A DNA stretch of 10,044 nucleotides from JAVDCA01 sp036491235 (GTDB taxonomy: Bacteria > Pseudomonadota > Alphaproteobacteria > Rhizobiales > Xanthobacteraceae): positions 1-10,044 of the forward strand of contig DASXCK010000062.1 in the NCBI GenBank assembly GCA_036491235.1. The letters are read 5' to 3'. A program made the translations under genes and the position numbers. The notes beneath the pieces were generated by a model. It searched no databases. It saw only the letters and a list, made by a program, of their open reading frames with translations, and was not told where the DNA came from. Positions 1-6,831 of the stretch are shown in pieces; the stretch's first letter is position 1, and each line of letters begins with the position of its first letter.

Positions 1-1
1 C

Positions 2-1264
2 GTCGTCGCCTATTGGGCGATATTCTCGCTCGGCCGCGCCCTCGTCGGCGCGCAGCAGGCCGCGATCGCGGTGCTGCTGATGGTCGGCATCCTGGTGATG
101 ACGGTGCCGTCGCCCGATTTCGGGCCGACGGTGCTCGGCACCGCGCTCGCCGCGCTGATGATGCTGCACTTCTGGCGCGCCATCGGCGAGGGCCACCGTC
201 GCTACTGGTTCGTGCTCGCCTTCGACCTCGGGCTGTTGCTGCTCACCACCTATGCGGGCCTCGTCCTGTTCGTCTGCCTCCTGCTGTTCCTGTGGGCGAC
301 CAAGCGCGGCCACGCCGCGTTGCAGACCATCGAGCCGTGGTTCGCCGCGATCGTGGTCGTGGTGCTGCTGTTTCCCCATCTGATGTGGCTCGACATCTCG
401 GGCGAAGCCACCTTCGGCCCGCTGTGGCAGCGCCTGCAGTCGCGTGCGGTGACCGATATCGACCTGATCGCCTGGCTGCGCCTTATCGCGATCGTGGTCG
501 GCGCGCATGTCGGGCTCGTGCTGCTCGCCGCGCTGGCCCGCGGCTGGGGGCGCCAATCGCCTGACCAGCTGCCGGTGTTCGTGCGGCCCCCGCTCGATCC
601 CTTCGCGCGACGCTTCGTGTACTTCATGGCGCTCGCGCCGGCGCTGATCGCGATGCTCATCGCCGCGGTCGTGGGCTCGTCGGCCCTGGTCGGCGGCATC
701 GCGCCCTACGTGACGCTCTCCGGCCTCGCGGTCGTGATCGCGGCCGGCGACGCGGTCGTGATCCATCGCCAGCGCATCGTCGGCCTCGCCTGGACGCTGA
801 TGCTGCTGCTGCCGCCCGTGCTCACGGTCGCGACGATCATCGTCGTGCCGTGGACGCTCGCGGTCGAGCTCAAGAGCGCCCAGCCCGCCGGCCAGATGGG
901 CGAGTTCTTTGGCCGCACGTTCCAGAACCGCACCGGCAAGCCGCTCGCGATCGTCACCGGCGACGCGCGCCTCGCGACGCTCGTCGCGTTCGCGGCGCCG
1001 TCGCGCCCGAGCTACTACGACCTTGCCGCGCCCGTCCGCACGCCCTGGGTGACGCCAGACGATATCCGCAAGCGCGGCCTCATCGTGGTGTGGCCCGTGG
1101 CCGACACGCAGGGCCTGCCGCCCGCCGACATCAAGGCGCGCTTCCCCGATCTCGTGCCCGAGATACCGCGCTCGTTCGGGCACACGAACCAGGGCATGCT
1201 GCCGCTCGCGCGCATCGGCTGGGGCATGATCCGGCCGACCGACGAGGTGAAGCAAAAGCCGTAA
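2..1264 (+). CDS. Glycosyltransferase family 39 (PMT/ArnT-like) integral membrane protein, 3' part
   Basis: The reading frame is open from base 2 to a TAA at 1262-1264, giving 420 residues; the start lies outside the window. What is visible is a series of hydrophobic membrane segments joined by short Arg-rich loops up to about visible residue 290. A soluble tail of about 130 residues follows, which in this family lies on the periplasmic side. The tail contains SYYDLAAP, WVTPDDI and ARFPDLVPEIPRSF, which I recall from rhizobial GT39 proteins. Such enzymes transfer a sugar from a polyprenyl-phosphate donor to a lipid or polymer acceptor at the outer face of the inner membrane. The acidic catalytic residues of the family lie near the N-terminus and cannot be checked here, so donor and acceptor are unknown. 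A large palindromic repeat begins 2 bases after the stop. The membrane-protein call is firm; the GT39 assignment is probable. Confidence 0.72.
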   Translation, partial: VVAYWAIFSLGRALVGAQQAAIAVLLMVGILVMTVPSPDFGPTVLGTALAALMMLHFWRAIGEGHRRYWFVLAFDLGLLLLTTYAGLVLFVCLLLFLWATKRGHAALQTIEPWFAAIVVVVLLFPHLMWLDISGEATFGPLWQRLQSRAVTDIDLIAWLRLIAIVVGAHVGLVLLAALARGWGRQSPDQLPVFVRPPLDPFARRFVYFMALAPALIAMLIAAVVGSSALVGGIAPYVTLSGLAVVIAAGDAVVIHRQRIVGLAWTLMLLLPPVLTVATIIVVPWTLAVELKSAQPAGQMGEFFGRTFQNRTGKPLAIVTGDARLATLVAFAAPSRPSYYDLAAPVRTPWVTPDDIRKRGLIVVWPVADTQGLPPADIKARFPDLVPEIPRSFGHTNQGMLPLARIGWGMIRPTDEVKQKP

Positions 1265-1265
1265 A

Positions 1266-1400
1266 TGGGCAAAGGCGGCCGCGCGACCTCGCGCATCGCA
1301 CGCCGTCCGATCCGCCGTGCCCACACGGACATGCTTCGGACGTGGGCACGGCGGATCGGACCGGGCGCGACGCCGCCAGCACCTCGGCCGCCTTTGCCCA
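1266..1400. repeat. Nested palindrome: two inverted 58-base units (REPIN-like doublet)
   Basis: Unit A (1266-1323) and unit B (1343-1400) are both 58 bases, each beginning TGGGCA and ending TGCCCA, and are inverted relative to each other. The outer arms pair perfectly over 16 bases (1266-1281 with 1385-1400, TGGGCAAAGGCGGCCG). The inner arms pair perfectly over 20 bases (1305-1324 with 1342-1361), leaving a 17-base loop. The middles of the units match only partly. The whole could fold into one long hairpin just after the glycosyltransferase stop and might end its transcript. The layout resembles REP doublets or a non-autonomous mobile repeat. I recall similar GTGGGCA-type intergenic repeats in rhizobia, but copy number cannot be judged from this window. 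Confidence 0.8.
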
Positions 1401-1526
1401 CCCTACGGTTCGACGCTCCAAGCCCGGTGGAAAACCCCGGTGCCGCGCGGGCAGCGGCCCGGCGCCTTCGCTATGCTCGGCCGCAACGGAAGCGCCGCGG
1501 CAAGCGCCGCCCCGTGGGGGACACTC

Positions 1527-2852
1527 ATGACCGACCAGGCCGCGCCCGCCGGCGACTCCCTTGTCGAGCGCCGCTTCTCCCTCAAGGCACACGGCACCAG
1601 CGCGCGCACCGAGGTCGTCGCCGGCGTTACGACCTTCCTCACGATGGTCTACATCGTGTTCGTCAACCCGGCGATCCTCGGCAAGACCGGCATGGACACG
1701 GGCGCCGTGTTCGTCGCGACCTGCATCGCAGCCGCGGTCTCGACGCTCGTGATGGCGCTGTTCGCCAACTACCCGATCGCGCTCGCGCCCGGCATGGGGC
1801 TCAACGCCTTCTTCGCCTTCACGGTCGTGACGACCGACCATTATACGTGGCAGCAGGCGCTCGCCGCGGTGTTTTGCTCGGGCGTGATCTTCTTCCTCAT
1901 CACGATCTTCCGCGTCCGCGAATACATCATCAACTCCATTCCACGAAACCTGAAGCTCGCGATCTCGGCCGGCATCGGGCTCTTCCTCGGCATCATCGCG
2001 CTCGAGGAAGCGAAGATCGTGGTCGCCAACCAGGCGACGCTGGTTTCGCTCGGCGACCTCAAGCAGCCGGCCGCGATGCTGTGCATTCTCGGCTTCGTGC
2101 TGATCGTCGCGCTCAACGCGCGCCGGGTGATCGGCGGCACGCTGATCGGCATCCTCATCGTGACCGTGATCGGTTTCGCGCCCGGCCTCGTGACGTATCA
2201 CGGCGTCGTCTCGGCGCCGCCCTCGCTCGCGCCGACGTTCTTCAAGCTCGACTTCTCGCGCATCGGCGATCTGGACTTCCTCGTCGTCATCGTGAGCTTC
2301 CTGTTCGTCGATCTCTTCGACAACACCGGCACGCTGATCGGGGTCACCCACCGCGCCGGCCTGCTCGACCAGGACGGCAACCTGCCGCGCATGAAGCAGG
2401 CGCTGATGGCCGACAGTTTTGCGGCCATGTTCGGCTCGCTGATCGGCACCTCGACGACGACGAGCTACATCGAGAGCGCGGCCGGGGTCGCGGCCGGCGG
2501 CCGCACCGGGCTTACCGCGGTCGTAGTCGCGGTCCTGTTTCTGCTGGCGCTGTTCTTCGCGCCGCTCGCCGGCATGATCCCGGCCTATGCGACGTCGGCG
2601 GCGCTGCTCTATGTCGCCTGCGTGATGACGCAGGGCCTCGCCGAGATCGCCTGGGACGACCTCACCGAGTTCGGTCCGGCGGTCGTCGCCGCCATCTCGA
2701 TGCCGCTCACCTATTCGATTGCGACCGGCATCGGTCTCGGCTTCATTACTTATGCGCTGGCGAAGATCGTCGCGGGCAAGTTCGCCGACCTGAAGCCGGC
2801 CGTGCTGGTGCTCGCCATCCTGTTCGCCGCGAAGTTCTATTTTGTGGGGTAG
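1527..2852 (+). CDS. NCS2 family purine permease (AzgA/GhxP-like)
   Basis: The predicted protein has 441 residues, close to about 450 for E. coli GhxP/AdeP-type proteins, and is almost wholly hydrophobic with about 12-14 membrane segments. Diagnostic NCS2/AzgA motifs are visible: TTFLTMVYIVFVNPAIL (35-51), NYPIALAPGMGLNAFFAF (81-98), FVDLFDNTGTLIGV (260-273), and GTSTTTSYIESAAG followed by GGRTGLTAVV (307-333). The family imports adenine, guanine or hypoxanthine with protons across the inner membrane; which base this one prefers cannot be told. The ATG at 1527 is chosen because a GGGGG run sits 6 bases upstream and the family N-terminus begins near there. The frame is also open upstream, through the repeat region, but that part has no family similarity. 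A binding-protein gene starts 5 bases after the TAG stop, so the two are probably cotranscribed. Confidence 0.9.
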   Translation: MTDQAAPAGDSLVERRFSLKAHGTSARTEVVAGVTTFLTMVYIVFVNPAILGKTGMDTGAVFVATCIAAAVSTLVMALFANYPIALAPGMGLNAFFAFTVVTTDHYTWQQALAAVFCSGVIFFLITIFRVREYIINSIPRNLKLAISAGIGLFLGIIALEEAKIVVANQATLVSLGDLKQPAAMLCILGFVLIVALNARRVIGGTLIGILIVTVIGFAPGLVTYHGVVSAPPSLAPTFFKLDFSRIGDLDFLVVIVSFLFVDLFDNTGTLIGVTHRAGLLDQDGNLPRMKQALMADSFAAMFGSLIGTSTTTSYIESAAGVAAGGRTGLTAVVVAVLFLLALFFAPLAGMIPAYATSAALLYVACVMTQGLAEIAWDDLTEFGPAVVAAISMPLTYSIATGIGLGFITYALAKIVAGKFADLKPAVLVLAILFAAKFYFVG

Positions 2853-2857
2853 GGCCG

Positions 2858-3628
2858 ATGAAAACACCGACGAAACCGATGCACTGCCTTGCGCTCGCGC
2901 TGGGAGCCGCGCTCATGCTTGCACTCGCCAGTCCGGCCGCCGCCGAGGAGCTGAAGATATTCGGCTCGCGCGTCACCAGGATGGTGGTCGGCGACGTCGG
3001 CCCGGGCTACGCGCAGACGACCGGGCGCAAGCTCACGGTGCTGACCGACGTCGCCGCCGTGATGAAGCGGCGGATCGAGCAGGGGGAGCCGTTCGATCTC
3101 GCCGTGCTGGTGAATTTCCAGGCCGATGATCTGATCAGACAAGGCAAGCTCGTCGCCGACAGCCGCGCCGACGTGATGAAGGCGGGTATCGGCCTCGCGG
3201 TGCGCCGCGGCGCCGCCAAGCCCGACATCTCGACCGTCGCAGCGTTCAAGCAGACGCTGCTCAAGGTAAAATCGATCGTCTATCTCAAAGAAGGCGCGAG
3301 CACCATCCACCTCGAGAAGGTGCTCGCCGAGCTCGGCATCGCGGAGGCCCTCAAAGCGAAGACCACCAAGACAACAGGCGAGTCCGTGTCCGAGATGGTC
3401 GCATCCGGCGAGGCCGAGATCGGCATTATTGTCATTCCCAACATCCTGTCGGTGCCGGGCGCCGAGCTCGTCGGCCCGCTGCCGCCGGAAATCCAGTCCT
3501 ACATCACGTTCACGGCAGCAGTGTCGCCGAATTCGCCCAACCAGCAGGCCGCGCGCGATGTGATCAAGTTGATGCAGAGCCCCGCCGGCGTGCAGTCGAT
3601 CAAGAAGAACGGGATGGAGCCGGGTTAA
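2858..3628 (+). CDS. Exported substrate-binding protein, ModA-like (SBP_bac_11 type)
   Basis: The protein has 256 residues. A lysine-containing N-terminus, a hydrophobic core (about 9-24) and ASPAAAEE form a Sec signal peptide, with cleavage probably after residue 29. The mature part fits the ModA-type periplasmic binding fold: LKIFGSRVTR near the start, RIEQGEPFDLAVL (72-84) matching the family's GAPFD region, IGLAVRRGAAKPDIST (111-126), SIVYLKEGAS (139-148) and GEAEIGIIV (184-192). One serine lies where ModA uses a ligand serine (GS, 36-37), but the second ligand site appears replaced (LTDVAA), so molybdate binding is doubtful. No ModB or ModC gene is in view. The start is 5 bases after the permease stop, and a G-rich stretch inside the permease end may serve as ribosome site. 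Family call is good; ligand unknown. Confidence 0.82.
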   Translation: MKTPTKPMHCLALALGAALMLALASPAAAEELKIFGSRVTRMVVGDVGPGYAQTTGRKLTVLTDVAAVMKRRIEQGEPFDLAVLVNFQADDLIRQGKLVADSRADVMKAGIGLAVRRGAAKPDISTVAAFKQTLLKVKSIVYLKEGASTIHLEKVLAELGIAEALKAKTTKTTGESVSEMVASGEAEIGIIVIPNILSVPGAELVGPLPPEIQSYITFTAAVSPNSPNQQAARDVIKLMQSPAGVQSIKKNGMEPG

Positions 3629-3650
3629 GGAAGCGAGCGGAGCGCTTGCG

Positions 3651-3899
3651 ATGACCTTGGAAAATGCCTTCCTCTGCTTGCTGCTGGCGGTGGGGTTCCT
3701 GGCCGCATGGGTCATGGCCATGATGGTCATGAACACCGTAAAGCAAACGGGGGGAAGGCATGACGTTTGGTCGCCTTTCGGCGTCGTCGACCGCAGCTAT
3801 AATCGCAAGTACCGCGGCGTATTTATTCTTTGTATTGCGATCGAGATCGTACTCGCGATCGTCTTCAATCTTCTCTTCTTCACGGGGCATATGCTGTAG
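3651..3899 (+). CDS. Small two-helix membrane protein of unknown function
   Basis: The product has 82 residues with two clear hydrophobic helices, about 5-28 and 56-78. They are joined by a polar, positively charged loop (KQTGGRHDVWSPFGVVDRSYNRKYR), and only four residues follow the second helix. I do not recognise the family. Real-gene signs are the membrane topology, the position 22 bases after the binding-protein stop on the same strand, and a stop just before a repeat hairpin. The second half is noticeably richer in A and T than its neighbours. The ribosome site is unclear: AAGGA (3627-3631) lies 19 bases from the ATG, but a small stem (AAGCG 3631-3635 with CGCTT 3643-3647) could shorten that distance. 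It may be the last gene of the permease operon. No function is proposed. Confidence 0.6.
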   Translation: MTLENAFLCLLLAVGFLAAWVMAMMVMNTVKQTGGRHDVWSPFGVVDRSYNRKYRGVFILCIAIEIVLAIVFNLLFFTGHML

Positions 3900-3900
3900 C

Positions 3901-3972
3901 TGTGGCCCGCATGAGCGGAGCGATGTGTGGGGACGCCGTTCCCCGGATTTCGCTCTGCGCATCCGGGCTACA
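3901..3972. repeat. Imperfect hairpin of a dispersed intergenic repeat type; possible bidirectional terminator
   Basis: Bases 3901-3932 pair with 3941-3972 at 24 of 32 positions around an 8-base loop. The right arm contains CCCCGGATTTCGCTCTGCGC followed by ATCCGGGCTACA. This resembles the 'GTAGCCCGGATGAGCG...' palindromes that I recall as common between genes in Bradyrhizobium relatives. It fills the whole gap between two convergent genes (stops at 3899 and 3977), so it could end both transcripts, though no T-run follows. Confidence 0.7.
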
Positions 3973-3976
3973 CGGG

Positions 3977-4849
3977 CTACGTCAGCGCCTTCTTGATCGC
4001 GAGAAAATCCCGCCAGGCGAGGCGCTTGTGCAGCGGCTGGCGCAACAGATAGGCCGGATGCAGCGACGCGGTGGCGCGGATCTCGCGCGTGCCGGTGGCA
4101 TACGAGATCCAGCGGCCGCGCGTCTTCATGATGCCGTCGGTATAGCCGAGCAGCGTCTGGCTCGATGGACCGCCGAGACAGACCAGCACGTCGGGATCGA
4201 CCAGCTCGATCTGCCGCTGGATGAACGGCAGGCAGATCTGGCTCTCCTGCGGCGTCGGCGTGCGGTTACCGGGCGGACGCCACGGAATGATGTTGGCGAT
4301 GTAGACGCCCGTGCGGTCGAGGCCGATCGCCTTGATCATCAGGTCGAGCAGCTTGCCGGAGCGGCCGACGAACGGCAGGCCTTCGAGGTCCTCGTCGCGC
4401 CCGGGCGCCTCGCCGACGAACATCAGGCGCGCCTGCGGGTTGCCGTCGGCAAACACCAGCTGCTTGGCATGCCGCTTGAGCTCGCAGCCGTCGAAGCCCG
4501 TCAAAATCTGCCGCAACTCGTCGAGCGTCGCGGCCGAGCGCGCTTGTGTGCGCGCATCCATGATGGCGGCCTCGGGCGCGGCCGGGATGGCGGGCGTGGC
4601 CCGTTCTTCCAGACGGCCGCTTCGGGCGGGCTCCTCACGACGAGGAAGCATTGGCTGCCGGTTCCGCGAAGCCTCATGGTGAGGCGTCGGCTCCGGAGCG
4701 GCGTCGCGAACCATGGGGCGCGCAGCACTTGGCGGCGGTTCCGGCTCGGCGAGGCGATTGATCGGTTCCTCGCCCAGCAACGCATCGGCGCCCGCCTCCA
4801 CGTAGAAGGCAAGCAGCTCGCGCGCGGCCTTGGCTTGATCGGGCGTCAT
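3977..4849 (-). CDS. Uracil-DNA glycosylase, family 4-like
   Basis: The protein has 290 residues. It removes uracil that arises in DNA by cytosine deamination or misincorporation, starting base-excision repair. Motif A is VGEAPGRDEDLEGLPFVG (145-162), followed by RPPGNRTPTP (191-200), and motif B is HPAYLLR (264-270). These are typical of family 4 (thermophile UDGa type). Residues 1-110 form a poorly conserved, Pro/Glu/Ala/Arg-rich, probably flexible extension. The family usually holds a 4Fe-4S cluster with four cysteines. Here only C122 and C206 lie at such places: the CxxC start reads FDGC, and the usual KCRPP reads PWRPP (C224 is elsewhere). Cluster binding is therefore doubtful. The ATG at 4849 (MTPDQAK) is the likely start; M97 is an alternative. 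It is divergent from the ETF-QO gene and convergent with the small membrane gene. Confidence 0.88.
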   Translation of the reverse strand: MTPDQAKAARELLAFYVEAGADALLGEEPINRLAEPEPPPSAARPMVRDAAPEPTPHHEASRNRQPMLPRREEPARSGRLEERATPAIPAAPEAAIMDARTQARSAATLDELRQILTGFDGCELKRHAKQLVFADGNPQARLMFVGEAPGRDEDLEGLPFVGRSGKLLDLMIKAIGLDRTGVYIANIIPWRPPGNRTPTPQESQICLPFIQRQIELVDPDVLVCLGGPSSQTLLGYTDGIMKTRGRWISYATGTREIRATASLHPAYLLRQPLHKRLAWRDFLAIKKALT

Positions 4850-4957
4850 GGCATCCGTGTGTAGCACAGGCGCATGCGGATTGCCGCGCTGTGTCAAACA
4901 TGGAAAACATACGACCATGCGCGCCTGACCGCCGCATCGGCATTGACGGAGCTGACC
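4850..4957. promoter_or_regulatory. Divergent promoter region between the UDG and ETF-QO genes
   Basis: This 108-base gap must carry the promoters of both outward-facing genes. It holds the most AT-rich stretch nearby (4891-4912). TTGACA on the minus strand (4897-4892) matches a -35 box facing the glycosylase gene, but no good -10 lies at the right distance. On the plus strand TTGCCG (4881) is followed 17 bases later by a poor -10. AGGCGCATG (4868-4876) is repeated inverted at 4916-4926 with a 2-base bulge. No box is convincing; the call rests on gene orientation. Confidence 0.45.
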
Positions 4958-6607
4958 ATGGCCGATTTGCCCGCCCGCGATTCGATGGAGTTCGACGTCG
5001 TCATCGTCGGCGCCGGACCCGCCGGCCTTGCGGCCGCGATCCATCTCAAGCAGCTCTCTGCCGACATGTCGGTTGTGGTGGTCGAGAAGGGTTCCGAGGT
5101 CGGCGCCCACATCCTGTCCGGCGCCGTGATCGATCCGGTCGGCTTCGACCGCCTGCTGCCCGACTGGCGCAGCGAGGACACGCCGATCAAGACGCCGGTC
5201 ACCTCGGATCGCTTCTATTATCTCGGCGCCTCCGGCGCGCTGCGGCTGCCCAACATCATCATGCCGCCGCTGATGAGCAACCACGGCAATTTCATCGTCT
5301 CGCTTGGCGAGGTGTGCCGCTGGCTCGGTCAAAAAGCGGAGGCGCTGGGCGTCGAGATCTATCCGGGCTTTGCGGCGAGCGAGGTGCTGTTCGGCGCCAA
5401 CGGCGAGGTCGCCGGCGTCGCGACCGGCGACATGGGCGTCGGCAAGGACGGCAAGCCGAAGGCATCGTTCACCCGCGGCATGGAGCTGCGCGCGAAGTAC
5501 ACGCTGTTCGCCGAGGGCGCACGCGGCAGCCTCAGCAAGCAGCTCATCGCCCGCTTCAAGCTCGACGCGGGCCGCGAGCCGCAGAAGTTCGGCATCGGCC
5601 TGAAGGAGTTGTGGCAGGTCGCGCCGGAGCGACACCGGCGCGGCCTGGTGCAGCACGCGTTCGGCTGGCCGCTCGGCAACTCCACCGGCGGCGGCTCGTT
5701 CCTCTACCACTACGACGACAACCTCGTGTCGGTCGGTTTCGTGGTCCATCTCAACTACGCCAACCCCTATCTCTCGCCGTTCGAGGAATTCCAGCGCTTC
5801 AAGACCCATCCGCTGGTGCGCGACACCTTCGCGGGCGGCAAGCGCATCGGTTACGGCGCGCGCGCGATCACGGAGGGCGGCTGGCAGTCGGTGCCGAAAC
5901 TCTGCTTCCCGGGCGGCGCGTTGATCGGCTGCGCAGCGGGCTTCGTCAACGTGCCGCGCATCAAGGGCACGCATAACGCCGTGCTGTCCGGCATGCTCGC
6001 CGCGACCGTCGTCGCCGAGGCGCTTGCGGGCGGCCGTGCCGGCGACGAGCTCACCGACTACGAGGCGTTGTGGCGTTCGTCGGCGATCGGCCAGGATCTG
6101 CACAAGGTGCGCAATGCCAAGCCACTGTGGTCGAAGCTCGGTACTTTCTTGGGGATAGCGGCGGGCGGCCTCGACATGTGGACGAACACGCTCGGCTTCT
6201 CGCTGCTCGGCACGCTGCGCCATGGCAAGCGCGACGCCGATTGCCTCGCGCCGGCCGCCCAGTGCCGGCTGATCGCGTATCCTAAGCCCGACGGCAAGCT
6301 CACCTTCGACCGGCTGTCGTCGGTATTCCTCTCCAACACCAATCACGAGGAGGACCAGCCGGTGCACCTGCGCGTCGCTGACCTCGCGCTGGAGAAGGCC
6401 TCCGAGCACGACGTCTATGCGGGGCCGTCGACGCGCTACTGCCCGGCCGGCGTCTACGAATGGGTCGATGAGGCGACGGGGCCGCGATTCGTGATCAACG
6501 CGCAGAACTGCGTCCACTGCAAGACGTGCGATATCAAGGATCCCGACCGGAACATCACCTGGGTGCCGCCCGAGGGCGGCGGCGGGCCGAACTACCCGAA
6601 CATGTGA
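4958..6607 (+). CDS. Electron transfer flavoprotein-ubiquinone oxidoreductase (ETF-QO)
   Basis: The 549-residue protein is an inner-membrane-bound iron-sulfur flavoprotein. It takes electrons from electron transfer flavoprotein, which is reduced by acyl-CoA and amino-acid dehydrogenases, and passes them to ubiquinone. The FAD-binding motif is VVIVGAGPAGLAAAIHL (14-30), followed by EKGSEVGAHILSGAVIDP. The quinone and flavin region shows GYGARAITEGGW and GCAAGFVNVPRIKGTHNA. The C-terminal 4Fe-4S site is C495 with C518, C521 and C524 (NCVHCKTC), then DIKDPDRNITWVPPEGGGGPNY, a hallmark of the family. The length matches the bacterial and mature mitochondrial enzymes. The ATG at 4958 is preferred because GGAG lies 6 bases upstream; an in-frame ATG at 4874 would add 28 residues without family character. 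No etfA or etfB gene is in view. Confidence 0.96.
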   Translation: MADLPARDSMEFDVVIVGAGPAGLAAAIHLKQLSADMSVVVVEKGSEVGAHILSGAVIDPVGFDRLLPDWRSEDTPIKTPVTSDRFYYLGASGALRLPNIIMPPLMSNHGNFIVSLGEVCRWLGQKAEALGVEIYPGFAASEVLFGANGEVAGVATGDMGVGKDGKPKASFTRGMELRAKYTLFAEGARGSLSKQLIARFKLDAGREPQKFGIGLKELWQVAPERHRRGLVQHAFGWPLGNSTGGGSFLYHYDDNLVSVGFVVHLNYANPYLSPFEEFQRFKTHPLVRDTFAGGKRIGYGARAITEGGWQSVPKLCFPGGALIGCAAGFVNVPRIKGTHNAVLSGMLAATVVAEALAGGRAGDELTDYEALWRSSAIGQDLHKVRNAKPLWSKLGTFLGIAAGGLDMWTNTLGFSLLGTLRHGKRDADCLAPAAQCRLIAYPKPDGKLTFDRLSSVFLSNTNHEEDQPVHLRVADLALEKASEHDVYAGPSTRYCPAGVYEWVDEATGPRFVINAQNCVHCKTCDIKDPDRNITWVPPEGGGGPNYPNM

Positions 6608-6645
6608 TAGAGTAAGAGCCTGAATCGCCGGGACCCGCCACGATC

Positions 6646-6681
6646 CCGCCATATGGCGGTCGTCAATGACCGCCCGGGCGG
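6646..6681. repeat. Cluster of alternating CCGCC/GGCGG half-sites (overlapping palindromes)
   Basis: Four half-sites alternate in 36 bases: CCGCC 6646-6650, GGCGG 6655-6659, CCGCC 6670-6674 and GGCGG 6677-6681. They form a perfect 14-bp palindrome (CCGCCATATGGCGG, 6646-6659), a 7-bp stem GGCGGTC/GACCGCC with a 6-base loop (6655-6674), and a perfect 12-bp palindrome (CCGCCCGGGCGG, 6670-6681). The structures share arms, so they exclude one another. The cluster lies between the ETF-QO stop and the TPR start. It could be a terminator, an operator or chance in GC-rich DNA; there is no T-run. The rest of the 224-base gap shows only a direct repeat of GGGCGCC (6761-6767, 6774-6780). Confidence 0.55.
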
Positions 6682-6831
6682 AAACCGGCTCATTTCGGGC
6701 GTCCTTGCCGGAGCGCCATAAACAGGCCATTGTCGCGCGCCCATCACGGGCCCATATGCCGGGCGCCTGTGTCGGGCGCCGAACCGGTCGAGGGGCGACG
6801 CCGGTCCCGACTCCATGGAGAACCGCAAGCC

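Noticed and set aside
1317..1526. An upstream in-frame extension of the NCS2 permease through the palindrome region.
   Set aside because: The extension is Arg/Gly-rich repeat translation without a membrane segment; the ATG at 1527 has a G-rich ribosome site and a typical family N-terminus.
1131..2867. A 578-codon minus-strand frame antisense to the permease gene.
   Set aside because: It has a charged, low-complexity composition (Arg, Asp, Glu, His) expected from reverse translation of a hydrophobic GC-rich gene, and no recognisable domain.
1265..3628. A 787-codon plus-strand frame starting at an ATG that directly follows the glycosyltransferase TAA and ending with the binding-protein sequence.
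   Set aside because: Its first 530 or so codons are Arg-rich out-of-frame translation of the repeat and the permease gene. Only the part from 2858 has a signal peptide and family motifs, so this is not a fusion protein.
4881..4909. A possible sigma-70 promoter TTGCCG, 17 bases, AAAACA facing ETF-QO.
   Set aside because: The -10 box matches the consensus very poorly; it is mentioned only in the description of the divergent region.
4874..4957. A longer ETF-QO start at the ATG at 4874, adding 28 residues.
   Set aside because: The extension has no family similarity and would use up most of the divergent promoter region. GGAG is correctly placed for the ATG at 4958.
6653..6721. A 22-codon frame (MAVVNDRPGG...) starting inside the 14-bp palindrome, a possible leader peptide before the TPR gene.
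   Set aside because: There is no ribosome-binding site and no run of regulatory codons, and short frames like this are common by chance. It would need conservation in relatives to be taken seriously.
3977..6730. A 917-codon minus-strand frame running from the glycosylase gene back across the ETF-QO gene.
   Set aside because: The part above 4849 is antisense to a clearly real ETF-QO gene and has only Arg/Ala/His-rich composition typical of GC-rich shadow frames. Glycosylase character starts after MTPDQAK.
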